A program made the position numbers and the translations under genes. 22,891 bases of DNA from Stentor roeselii (Eukaryota; Ciliophora; Heterotrichea; Heterotrichida; Stentoridae): positions 1-22,891 of the forward strand of contig RSEH01000409.1 in assembly GCA_006503475.1 (NCBI GenBank), written 5' to 3'. The notes under the pieces were generated by a model. The model was not told where the DNA came from, searched no databases, and saw only the letters and a list, made by a program, of their open reading frames with translations. Shown piece by piece: positions 7,893-15,860 of this stretch (position 1 is its first letter; every line of letters starts with the position of its first letter).

Positions 7893-9185
7893 TTAACTAT
7901 TAATTCTTATCTGCATATAATACTCAGAGAATTGTTCCTTCATTGTTTGCTCATCATTTTCCTCAATAAACGGATGCATAAGAAGACTCTTAGCAGAAAG
8001 TCTTTCAATAGCCTGCTTCCTAAGACAAAGTCCCAAAAAATTAGTAATATCTTTGCTCCACTTCAATTTATTCTTCAGCTTTGGAGGAGGTTGCGAAATG
8101 ATATTATCCATCACAACATCAAAAGGTTCTCCATCATAAGGCGGTGCCCCTTCGGCCATTTCAAGCAAAAGAATTCCCAAAGACCACAAGTCCACACTTT
8201 CATTATAATCCTTTCCAAGAATAAGTTCAGGTGCCATCCAGCTAGGATTATACTGAGCAATGCTTTGTTCATCAGCGATCTGAGCGGCATACCCAAAGTC
8301 TCCTAACTTGACATCGCCATTCCTAAACAAAACAACATTCCTGCTTTTGATATCCCTGTGAATTCTTCCAGAACTGTGAAGATAGTCCAGGCCTGTAAGG
8401 ACTTCTTTGCAGACATAACTCATGAACTTCTCAGGGATGAACCCAGCATGTGAACTGAGCAAGTCGAACAAGTTTCCTTCATATTTTTCTTGCACAATCC
8501 AGAAAAAACTGTCGAAAGAAAAGACCGAGTGGTATTTAATGATGTTTTCATGAAAGTTCTTTAGGTGGATGTTGGCTTCTTCGAAGATGTTCACTCGTTC
8601 TTCGTTGTCCCTCGGCTTTATTTTTTTCATGCAAAAGGTAGACCCTGAAGAGTTTGAAGTGACTGAGAAGACAGTGATGTTCTCACTTGTGTAGAGTTCT
8701 TCTGAGATTGAAAACTTTAAATGAGGGTCTTCTCGGAGCACCTGAGAGTCTCCTGTGTCCTGCTTCGTTATTGCTGAAAGTCGCTTGCTGAAACTTCTCA
8801 TGTAAGATGACTTCTTCTCTTCTTTGGACATCTCGGGAACCTGCTTTGGTGAAGGCTTCGGAGGCTCAGAGACTGGAGGCTTAGGAGAGGAAACTTTTTC
8901 AGCGACTAATGCTGGGCTCGCTGGCTCTCGTTGAGATGAAGAAGAAGGCTTAGGCTTGATTGGCTCTGAAGGGTGCATTATCGCTGAATGGCATTGAAGA
9001 CAGTATCGCTTGTGACCAATTAATTTTTTTGGATCTCGCATTTTGATACTGCAGTTCGCGCAGAATAAACGCTCTATGTGGAAAGTACTGCATTGCTTGC
9101 ATTGACGACGCTTGTCGGTGATGTTGAATGACTTGTTGCAACTCGTGCATTTCTCGTTTTTAAAAACACTCAAAAACACTTTCAT
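7893..9185 (-). CDS. FYVE-like zinc finger plus STE20-like protein kinase
   Basis: This 430-aa protein starts with an eight-cysteine treble-clef finger: pairs C13/C16, C29/C32, C42/C45 and C62/C65, with a basic KRRQCKQC patch like the FYVE RRHHCR motif. The C4-C5 gap of nine is longer than in classic FYVE domains. A Ser/Pro/Lys-rich linker (70-125) follows, then a kinase domain (about 160-408). Visible catalytic residues are Lys187 (FCMKKIK), a Glu in FEEANIH, HRD 276-278, Lys280, Asn283, DFG 296-298 and APE 318-320. PSWMAPE resembles the STE20/PAK activation segment. The Gly-rich loop is not recognisable: where GxGxxG is expected there is YTSENITVFS, without glycine. FYVE fingers bind phosphoinositides on endosomes, so a membrane-recruited signalling kinase is a reasonable inference. 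It starts divergently from the helicase gene. Confidence 0.82.
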   Translation of the reverse strand: MKVFLSVFKNEKCTSCNKSFNITDKRRQCKQCSTFHIERLFCANCSIKMRDPKKLIGHKRYCLQCHSAIMHPSEPIKPKPSSSSQREPASPALVAEKVSSPKPPVSEPPKPSPKQVPEMSKEEKKSSYMRSFSKRLSAITKQDTGDSQVLREDPHLKFSISEELYTSENITVFSVTSNSSGSTFCMKKIKPRDNEERVNIFEEANIHLKNFHENIIKYHSVFSFDSFFWIVQEKYEGNLFDLLSSHAGFIPEKFMSYVCKEVLTGLDYLHSSGRIHRDIKSRNVVLFRNGDVKLGDFGYAAQIADEQSIAQYNPSWMAPELILGKDYNESVDLWSLGILLLEMAEGAPPYDGEPFDVVMDNIISQPPPKLKNKLKWSKDITNFLGLCLRKQAIERLSAKSLLMHPFIEENDEQTMKEQFSEYYMQIRINS

Positions 9186-9763
9186 TTTTATGAGGTATTG
9201 AGAGTTTAGAGTAATTGGGAAGTGTGTTGAAGCTTTTTTAGGTTTATGATTTGGATAGATTTTTAAGTTTGGTTAATGAAATGATTAAGATCTTATAAAC
9301 AATTGCTATAAAAAAGTTGAATATGATCAACTAATTCACTTTCATTAACATCGAACTAATAGATATTTGAATGATCAAGTTTCAAGATTCTAATCTCATA
9401 AACATTAACAATTTTTTTTTCTTCATTGTATTTTCATTTTTTTAATGATCTAAGTGATTAGTCATTTTTGAAGAAATTTAAGTACTAACATTGATTTCTG
9501 AGAATTTTTACAAAATTCTTTATGGCATTACAAAAATTTGATACAAAACAGCTTACAAGGTATAAAATTATAAAAAATAACTTCAAAATTGCCCCTGCTA
9601 ATTGTTGTCACATACTTATCCGATAAAATAATACAATATGAAAATAGAATTTTTCATCTCAGTCCCACTAAAACCCTAATTTCAAGTAGATACAAATTAA
9701 TCACAATTATCCAACTTAAACTACTCTACCCATTAAAAATTGCCAAATCTCTAGTAATTCAAG
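9186..9763. promoter_or_regulatory. Divergent intergenic region, strand-skewed 5' flanks
   Basis: These 578 nt separate the kinase start (-) from the helicase start (+). The kinase side (9186-9300) has 28 G and 3 C on the + strand, which is 28 C and 3 G in the sense of the minus gene. The helicase side (9601-9763) has 11 G and 34 C on its sense strand. The sign of the skew therefore flips between the two gene starts, as expected for two back-to-back 5' flanks. A T-run lies at 9412-9420. No coding sequence is supported. Confidence 0.5.
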
Positions 9764-11071
9764 ATGTCTTTGCTTGGGAAAGAAGTATTAAGCAACTTAC
9801 CCAAACTCGGAGTTTCTTCTCTAACCGAATTCCAAAGCCAGGCCATCACTCGAGTCCTTTCAAACAAAAACACAGTCCTCCTATCTCCACCCGGTTCAGG
9901 TAAGACTTTGTCTTACTTGCTCTCGATAGCTTCCTTTTGTTCCCAAAGCAAAAGACCTGATTCCGACGATTTTTCAATCTCCTCCCTATTCAAAGACCCA
10001 ATAAAAACCCCGATCTTCCCCCGTCCTCACGGGTCTTTGGTCATTGTTCCGACGCATGAAAGACTTTCAGAAGTTTATAAAAAACTTCGAATTCTTGCGC
10101 CTTGGTTATCAGTCAAAAGAGCTTCCTGCACTCTCGCATCGATTGTTGGCACTTTTGGCAAAACTCCTGATGATTTCTCGAATGATCATGAATATGACGA
10201 GGAAGGGTTTAAGAATATTGTAAGAGGGTGTAATTGGAATAAAACTGATGTCGTCATCACGACTCCTGCGAATTTACATGAACTTGCTGGATTTCAACGG
10301 CAATTGAAAATTCCTCATTTGAATCCTGCTCTCGTTGTTGTTGATGAGATTGACTGGATTTTAGAGTAAGGATTAGGCAGGGCTTCTGATGTTTCTAGTA
10401 ACTTGAAAAAAGCTTTTGATTATATTGAAGACTGTAGTGATAAGCAGTTTGTTTTGAGTGGTAGTGTCTTGCCCTATGCAGCTACTTCACCAGACCCTCT
10501 TGCAATCTTAAAAAAAGAATTCAGTAACTTGCAAGTGGTTTCATCAAACGACCACAACCTAATCCCATCAGTAAAAACAAACTTTATCTCAATATCAGAT
10601 ACCCCTAAAATGAAATTATTAGAAAGCATTCTAGAATCTACCCGAAACAAAAAAGTAGTAATTTTTTGCAATCACGTAAGTCGATGTTCTGACATAAACG
10701 ATTTATGCAAGTCAAAAAATTTAAACAGCTACATAATTTGCCCTCATTTGCACTTTGAAGACCGGCTTTGGTCTCATCTTCAAAGCCTGCAACAACAGGA
10801 GAGCATTTTAGTGACTAATGAACTAGGATGTCGAGGTTTCGATATGCAGGCAGATCACGTAATTTTATACAACCTTCCACTTTCCTTATCGTCTCTCGTG
10901 AACAAGCTCGGAGTTCTCAAGAAGGAAGGCCAGGGAGAGGTCACTTTTATTCTTGAGGCAGAAGAAGAGAAGATAAAAGAACAGTTTCAACCTGGAGAGG
11001 ACTGGAACAAGTTATTTTCTTTTTATTCTCGTCAGGGCGCGAAGAAGATCAACAGCTTTTTTTCTACTTAG
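9764..11071 (+). CDS. Divergent DEAD-box RNA helicase, two exons
   Basis: Exon 1 is 9764-10365 and exon 2 is 10381-11071. Removing the 15-nt intron joins them in frame to a 430-aa protein. Motifs in order: Q motif around Gln24 (LTEFQSQAI), Walker A SPPGSGKT (41-48), Ia PTHERL (96-101), TTPANL (167-171), motif II DEID (194-197) in place of DEAD, motif III LSGS in place of SAT (226-229), motif IV VVIFCN, and motif V TNELGCRGFD (345-354). Motif VI, normally HRxGRxGR, reads NKLGVLKK (374-381), losing the His and the arginine-finger Arg while keeping the Gly. The ATP-binding half looks functional but coupling or hydrolysis may be altered. DEAD-box proteins remodel RNA-protein complexes; the particular role here is unknown. 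Its stop lies 15 nt before the MORN gene's ATG. Confidence 0.85.
10366..10380 (+). other. 15-nt spliceosomal intron
   Basis: GTAAGGATTAGGCAG begins with GT, ends with AG, has A at position 10 and contains an in-frame TAA. Removing it restores DWILEASDVSSNLKK across the junction and joins helicase motif II to motif III. Heterotrich ciliates such as Stentor are known for 15-16-nt introns with this layout. It splits a Glu codon (GA/G). It is the only intron I can demonstrate in the window. Confidence 0.93.
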
Positions 11072-11086
11072 AATAATTTTATATTA

Positions 11087-12670
11087 ATGGGACAGCAAAA
11101 ATCGAAGAATCAAAAATTGACCTCTCTTGATAAGAATTGCCCAGTAAAAATACTTATTAAGGGACTTGGGTACCAACTTGAATATAATCTAGAAGAAATT
11201 TACTTAAAAGCTGATAAATTTGAGTTAAGCCCTTCTAATGATAAAAGGAAAGTAATCCAGAAGCCAATTTTTATTGAAAAGTCGTTTTTTATGGGAGAAG
11301 TTCTTGAAGGGCTTCCTGATGGGCGGGGTTATATGATCACAGAAACAGGTTTTTACTATGAAGGGTTTTTTCGAACTGGCAAATTTCATGGAACGGGCAG
11401 AATCATCAATGATCAAGGATGGATCATTGAAGGACTATGGGAAGCAGGTCTTTTAAAAAACGGCAAAATCACTAATTTTAACAGAAAAGTCTATCAAGGA
11501 GACCTTCAAGACCTCCAACCACATGGCAAAGGCTCTGAAACAAGTCCTGACTTTGAATACGTTGGCGAATTTTTCCAAGGAAAAAAACACGGAAAAGGAA
11601 AAGTCACCTGGAAAGACAAAAGTTCTTATTCAGGAGACTTCAACGCAGGAAAAATCGAAGGCTTTGGAACTCATGTCTGGGAAGATAGTCAATACACTGG
11701 ACAACTCAAAGCTGGAAAAATGCACGGAGAAGGAGTCTACACCTGGAAAGACGGAAGAAAATACGAAGGCTCATTTCACGCTGGACTTAGGGAAGGCTAT
11801 GGTGTTTATATTGATGGAGAAAGCACTTATCAAGGCTTCTGGAAAGGGGGAAAAGAAGACGGCAAAGGAAGACTTGAAACACGAGGAAAAGTTGTAGAAG
11901 GTATTTGGAGAAACGGCAGACTCCAAAAAGAAAAACAAAAATTACTTGAAGAAAACCCTTCAAAAACAATAAATCTTTCAGAAGTTTCAATTCCTACAAG
12001 ATTTGAGCAGAAATGCGAAAAAGTTCTAGAATACTGGAAGACTTTACCGAAATTCTCATGGGACCAGTCCGCTTGTATAATCGACGACTACTGGAGACAT
12101 CTTTCTGAAGGAGTGTTTTACGGAGAGGTCAACGATGAGAACCTGCCTCACGGACTCGGGATTTATTTGACCACTGGGTGGATCTACGAAGGTCATTTTT
12201 CGAAAGGAGCCCGAAACGGCTTCGGCAGATTGGCAAGTTCGAAGCAAGAAACTTTCATCGGCGACTGGTCCGATGATAAAAAATCAGGCTTCGGTGTTTT
12301 CAAGAAAAGGAAAAACGTTTATGTTGGAGAATGGAAAAATGACCTGTTTGAGGGAATTGGAAAACTCAAGACCAAGAAATTCGAATACGACGGACTGTGG
12401 CATAAAGGGCTTCAACATGGAAAGGGTGAAATGGTAAATCCTGATAAAACTGTTTATTTTGGAATGTTTCAAGATGGACTCGTCATGGGACCAGGAACTC
12501 TTGTCTACCCGAACGGAAGAAAAGTAGAAGCTGAGTGGAATGACGGTAAAATCGTCAAGATCATCAAGAAAACTCGTTCTGATCCGAGTGAGAAAAACGA
12601 TGAAAGCATTCAAGGGCTGTTAAAAGACCTGATCCAGATAAAAAATCAAGACTTGAATGGAAATTTTTAA
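11087..12670 (+). CDS. MORN-repeat protein with N-myristoylation motif
   Basis: This 527-aa protein is almost entirely MORN repeats. About 14-15 units follow the Y-x-G-x-(F/W)...G-x-x-x-G-x-G pattern, for example YVGEFFQGKKHGKGKVTW, YTGQLKAGKMHGEGVYTW and YVGEWKNDLFEGIGKLKT, in two blocks (about residues 65-285 and 345-500) separated by a charged helical linker. The N-terminus MGQQKSKN fits the MGxxxS consensus for N-myristoylation, which would place the protein on a membrane. MORN proteins in protists scaffold cortical, ciliary or basal-body structures and can bind phospholipids, so a cortical scaffold role is a reasonable inference. No kinase, SET or other catalytic domain is fused. Its ATG lies 15 nt after, and in frame with, the helicase stop; its 3' end is 8 nt from the convergent DHHC gene. 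Confidence 0.9.
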   Translation: MGQQKSKNQKLTSLDKNCPVKILIKGLGYQLEYNLEEIYLKADKFELSPSNDKRKVIQKPIFIEKSFFMGEVLEGLPDGRGYMITETGFYYEGFFRTGKFHGTGRIINDQGWIIEGLWEAGLLKNGKITNFNRKVYQGDLQDLQPHGKGSETSPDFEYVGEFFQGKKHGKGKVTWKDKSSYSGDFNAGKIEGFGTHVWEDSQYTGQLKAGKMHGEGVYTWKDGRKYEGSFHAGLREGYGVYIDGESTYQGFWKGGKEDGKGRLETRGKVVEGIWRNGRLQKEKQKLLEENPSKTINLSEVSIPTRFEQKCEKVLEYWKTLPKFSWDQSACIIDDYWRHLSEGVFYGEVNDENLPHGLGIYLTTGWIYEGHFSKGARNGFGRLASSKQETFIGDWSDDKKSGFGVFKKRKNVYVGEWKNDLFEGIGKLKTKKFEYDGLWHKGLQHGKGEMVNPDKTVYFGMFQDGLVMGPGTLVYPNGRKVEAEWNDGKIVKIIKKTRSDPSEKNDESIQGLLKDLIQIKNQDLNGNF

Positions 12671-12678
12671 TAGTTTTA

Positions 12679-13416
12679 TTAATTACACGTGGGAGCGTCT
12701 TTCGAAACTGAAATCACTGAATTATCCCTGCTTTTAGGCGAGTTAATCACGTACTGGTCTCCACTTATCGACCTTCCCAACACAGGCACGATACTTTTCG
12801 ACCTTTTGCGATTAACGATGAATTCAAATGTGCTGACTCCCAAACACTTGATCCAACAATGAAAAATTACCAAAGCGCCATTGAAGAGAAGACTCATCGA
12901 CAGCAAAAAGACTTCAAGAACAAGAAAAATAAAAAGCCACTGATTGGAAGTCCTGATTTCCTCAAGCACAATCGTTGAAACAGCACATTGAACACCAGCA
13001 AAAGCTTCAAAGCAAAGAATCAACTTGAAATAATCAGCGTAATTCGCACTGCCAATGCAATTATTCAATACCCGGCAATGATGATCGAAACCGGCAACAC
13101 ATTTTTCACATAAAGTGCAATGTTTGCTGTTAATCATCACTTGTGAGTCACAAACCGTGCAGATCTTCAAATCTTTTCGATTCCCTCTCTTCTGAAAGAT
13201 CAAAACAGGGTCTCCAGGGTTGCAGACCATGACTTTAAACCCATAAAACGCGATCAACGCCAGAAACGCAGTATAAGGCACAGAAGCGACAGGCAGTACA
13301 TGAACCGAGCTCAAAGGCAGCACAACTCCAAAAAACGAAAGAACAAAAATAACCAAAAGCACAAAACATCCAATCTGCAGTTTATTAAAAGGCATTGAAA
13401 ACCCATTTTTCCTCAT
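12679..13416 (-). CDS. DHHC-type palmitoyltransferase
   Basis: I take the ATG at 13414-13416 as the start because the upstream extension of this frame to 13509 has no ATG, only a TTG. This gives 245 aa. Four TM segments lie near 14-34, 44-64, 128-150 and 159-187. The zinc-binding Cys-rich domain between TM2 and TM3 has C86/C89, H99-C100, C103, C106, D111-H-H-C114 and C120. After TM4, STFE (195-198) matches the TTxE motif of the family. These enzymes S-acylate cytosolic cysteines of membrane proteins on Golgi, ER or plasma membrane. The usual DHHCPW(V/I)NNC is changed to DHHCRVLNNC; the catalytic Cys is kept. The tail is short and Ser-rich. The gene diverges from the 13491 gene with 74 nt between ATGs. 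Confidence 0.9.
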   Translation of the reverse strand: MRKNGFSMPFNKLQIGCFVLLVIFVLSFFGVVLPLSSVHVLPVASVPYTAFLALIAFYGFKVMVCNPGDPVLIFQKRGNRKDLKICTVCDSQVMINSKHCTLCEKCVAGFDHHCRVLNNCIGSANYADYFKLILCFEAFAGVQCAVSTIVLEEIRTSNQWLFIFLVLEVFLLSMSLLFNGALVIFHCWIKCLGVSTFEFIVNRKRSKSIVPVLGRSISGDQYVINSPKSRDNSVISVSKDAPTCN

Positions 13417-13490
13417 ACTAATTATTTTGACCTTCTCTATCTTCTTGCCCAATATTCTCCTAGTATCGCTCTTAATATGCTCCAATAAAT

Positions 13491-14393
13491 ATGTCGGATC
13501 AAGTCTCAACAGAGGTGGAAATTTCCGTAGGAACCTTGCCGTCGGTCTCAGGGTTTCAGCTCAGTCTTGATGTGGGGTCTGGCCTGGTTCATCAAAGCGC
13601 TATTAAGACGAGACTTCAGCACCGAATCGGAGAGGAGCCTCAGTATTTCAGACTTTATCTCTCAGTGCCTTGTCCTTCCAATGACGCTGCTGCCAAGCTC
13701 GCTAATCATTTAAAAACCACTTATGAGGGAAATTCAAACAACTCTGATTCACCCATCGGCGAAGTGCTCAGCAAGTTGAAGCCTGACCCTGACGAGCCAG
13801 CCTTGGCGAGTTTCGAGTTCAGTCATTACGGAAGCCACGCCTTCGTAGTGGTCAGCGGCCCCCAACATGAGGACCAGGCGAAGATGTTCTATGAAATGGC
13901 CTTGGACCAGGCAGGGCCTATTTTCAACTCAGGAAATTTAGTTCATTTTGAACTTGACACTGGAAGAAACCTCGGCGAAATCCTTTCACCTAATTCAGCG
14001 AATTTAATTACAGAGTCCGCGCTTATCAAATTCGTGTTCACTGCTGATACCCAGGCCTTGGTACATGCTCGTGGCTTGGCTGGAGAACTTGGCCCTCAAG
14101 GAAGAAAAACTCAGAGAATCTTGGCACTTGCTTCGCTTTACAATGGAGCAAGTCTGAAGTTTAACTTTAAGTCAGGAGCTGATATGCCTGAGATGGCGAA
14201 AGACCAACTTAATGCGTTCACGTCGATGATCCCTCCACTTGGAGAGGTTTTACCTCCACCTGTGTTGGAATTTGTTAATGGAGTTCTGGAGTCTTCGGGA
14301 CATGAAGTTTTTATTAACGTTTTGACTGAAAATGTCGCAGTTGACCTTCATCTTTCAGCGAAAGGAGCTAGTCAGATCTTGCAAAGAAATTAA
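13491..14393 (+). CDS. Hypothetical soluble protein (300 aa)
   Basis: I do not recognise this family. The protein is 300 aa, has no signal peptide or TM segment, and looks globular, with mixed alpha/beta content and few cysteines. It begins MSDQVSTEVEIS and contains a Gly/Pro-rich stretch near PPLGEVLPPPVLEFVNG (about 247-263). Codons use more G/C at third positions than the neighbouring ADH genes at 14472 and 15861, often a sign of higher expression in AT-rich ciliates. It shares a 74-nt divergent promoter region with the DHHC gene. The start is chosen because it is the first ATG, in the context AATAAATATG. The length and clean frame make it a real gene. Confidence 0.8.
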   Translation: MSDQVSTEVEISVGTLPSVSGFQLSLDVGSGLVHQSAIKTRLQHRIGEEPQYFRLYLSVPCPSNDAAAKLANHLKTTYEGNSNNSDSPIGEVLSKLKPDPDEPALASFEFSHYGSHAFVVVSGPQHEDQAKMFYEMALDQAGPIFNSGNLVHFELDTGRNLGEILSPNSANLITESALIKFVFTADTQALVHARGLAGELGPQGRKTQRILALASLYNGASLKFNFKSGADMPEMAKDQLNAFTSMIPPLGEVLPPPVLEFVNGVLESSGHEVFINVLTENVAVDLHLSAKGASQILQRN

Positions 14394-14471
14394 GTGGTTA
14401 GTTAGAAAGATTTATTTCGGATAAAGGTTGGGTTTTAGAGATTTGGAAAGAAGTTTTTAGGGTTTTTGTAA

Positions 14472-15581
14472 ATGGCTTTTCAAGTTATGGCCGATCGAAG
14501 TCCTGTGCCTTGTGATATGGGAGATGCTGATAGCTTTGCATGGGCTTTTGTGGAAAAAGGTACTAATGTTGTCCCGTTTCCATTTCGACAGCCAGCGTTA
14601 GGGGATAAAGAAGTCAGGATTAAAGTCACTCATGCTGGTCTCTGTCATAGTGATATCTTCCGATCGACTGGCGGATGGGGCGAAGATATATTATTTCCTC
14701 TCGTCACTGGCCACGAAATAATAGGAAAAGTTGAAAAAGTAGGTGAAAAAATAACTCATTTACAAGAAGGTGACTATGTCGGTTTCGGTCCATTTCGAGA
14801 CTGTTGCGATTCTTGCTTTTACTGCAGAAGTGGCAGAGATAATCTTTGCTATGACTGGAAAGAAACATATGAGCCTTGGTTCGGGGGGTACTCGACTTCT
14901 TTTCAGGCCAGAGGCGACTTTTATTTTAAGTTAGATGAAAATATGTCAGGAGAACACGCTCCCATCTTTTGTGCTGGAGCAACTGTCTACCCGCCACTTA
15001 TGTATTATGCACAACCCACCATGAAAGTCGGAATTGTTGGCGTTGGTGGACTAGGCCATATGGCTATTAAATTTGCTAATAAATTCGGATGTGAAGTCAC
15101 CGCTATTTCGAAAACTAGTCAAAAAGAACCTTAAGCTAGGGAATTCGGGGCTCATCATTTTTTGGATTTGAATGATCCTGAAAAAGTTAAAAGAGCTACG
15201 AAAAGTTTTGATTTTATTCTTGATACTTCAATCATGGTTGACCTAGAAATGAATTTCAATTTATTAAAAAATAGAAGCAAATGTTGCATGGTTGGATGTC
15301 CAGATATTAAACATGATCTTAAATTAAATCTCATGCAACTTCTAATGAATCAACAGGAACTTACAAGTACTTTAGTTGGCTCGAGACTTGAGATTGAGAG
15401 CATGCTAGATTTTATGAGGTTTAATGAAATTAGTCCTCAGGTAGAAGTTTATAAGTTTGAGGATATGCAAAAAGCGATTAATTCATTGGCATATGGTGAT
15501 CCAAGACCTCCTAGGTATAGAAATGTGGTAGAAACTGCAAGTTTTTTTAAAACTTTCAAACCGAAATTGAGTAACTTTTAG
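14472..15581 (+). pseudogene. Zinc alcohol dehydrogenase (CAD-like) paralogue with internal TAA
   Basis: This copy is collinear with the intact paralogue at 15861-16973 over its full length, with no indel apart from the first residues. It has a single in-frame TAA at codon 221 (15132-15134) where the paralogue has GAA (Glu222). Residues before the stop keep every ADH feature: GLCHSD, GHEIIG, the structural zinc set CCDSCFYC...C, FCAGATVY and the Rossmann loop GVGGLGH. The 139 codons after the stop also remain highly conserved in the same frame to a TAG at 15579-15581. No 15- or 16-nt GT...AG intron covers the TAA. Either it is a recent nonsense allele, it is read through, or the base is an error. 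A truncated product would lose the C-terminal part of the NADP-binding domain. Its 78-nt 5' flank is G-rich, unlike the other ADH copies. Confidence 0.8.
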
Positions 15582-15860
15582 ATTTTAGCCATTATATTAG
15601 TAAAAGCGCTCTAATAAATGTAAGAAGAGGCTAAAATCATTTATCAAACTAAAAATATTTTGATTCTAAGTTCATAGGACAGTTTAACCAAATATAAAGA
15701 AATCTCTATGATAAACTCTTCAAAAGCTAATATTTATCATTAAATTCAACCTCTCTCAAATATAAAAATATATTTTGTCTCATTAATCTTCAAAATTTTT
15801 GTTTTTTGAAAGATTTTTAAATAATCAGGCTTTTGTAAACGATTTTCATAATCTTCTGTA

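Noticed and set aside
9589-9903. 104-codon plus-strand ORF overlapping the helicase start
   Set aside because: It begins at CTG, not ATG, lies in another frame through the helicase Q motif and Walker A region, and has no family features.
9900-9915. GTAAGACTTTGTCTTAC as a possible intron start in the helicase
   Set aside because: These bases encode the GKT of the Walker A motif, so they must be exonic.
11523-11897. 124-codon ORF inside the MORN gene
   Set aside because: It is an out-of-frame shadow created by the repetitive MORN codons; its Lys/Glu-rich translation has no independent support.
13417-13509. N-terminal extension of the DHHC gene to 13509, overlapping the divergent gene
   Set aside because: The codon at 13507-13509 is TTG on the minus strand and there is no ATG before 13414-13416, so a eukaryotic start there is unlikely and the overlap disappears.
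15120-15150. Hidden 15-16-nt intron removing the TAA in the first ADH copy
   Set aside because: There is no GT...AG pair of that size around the TAA, and the intact paralogue aligns base for base here without a gap.
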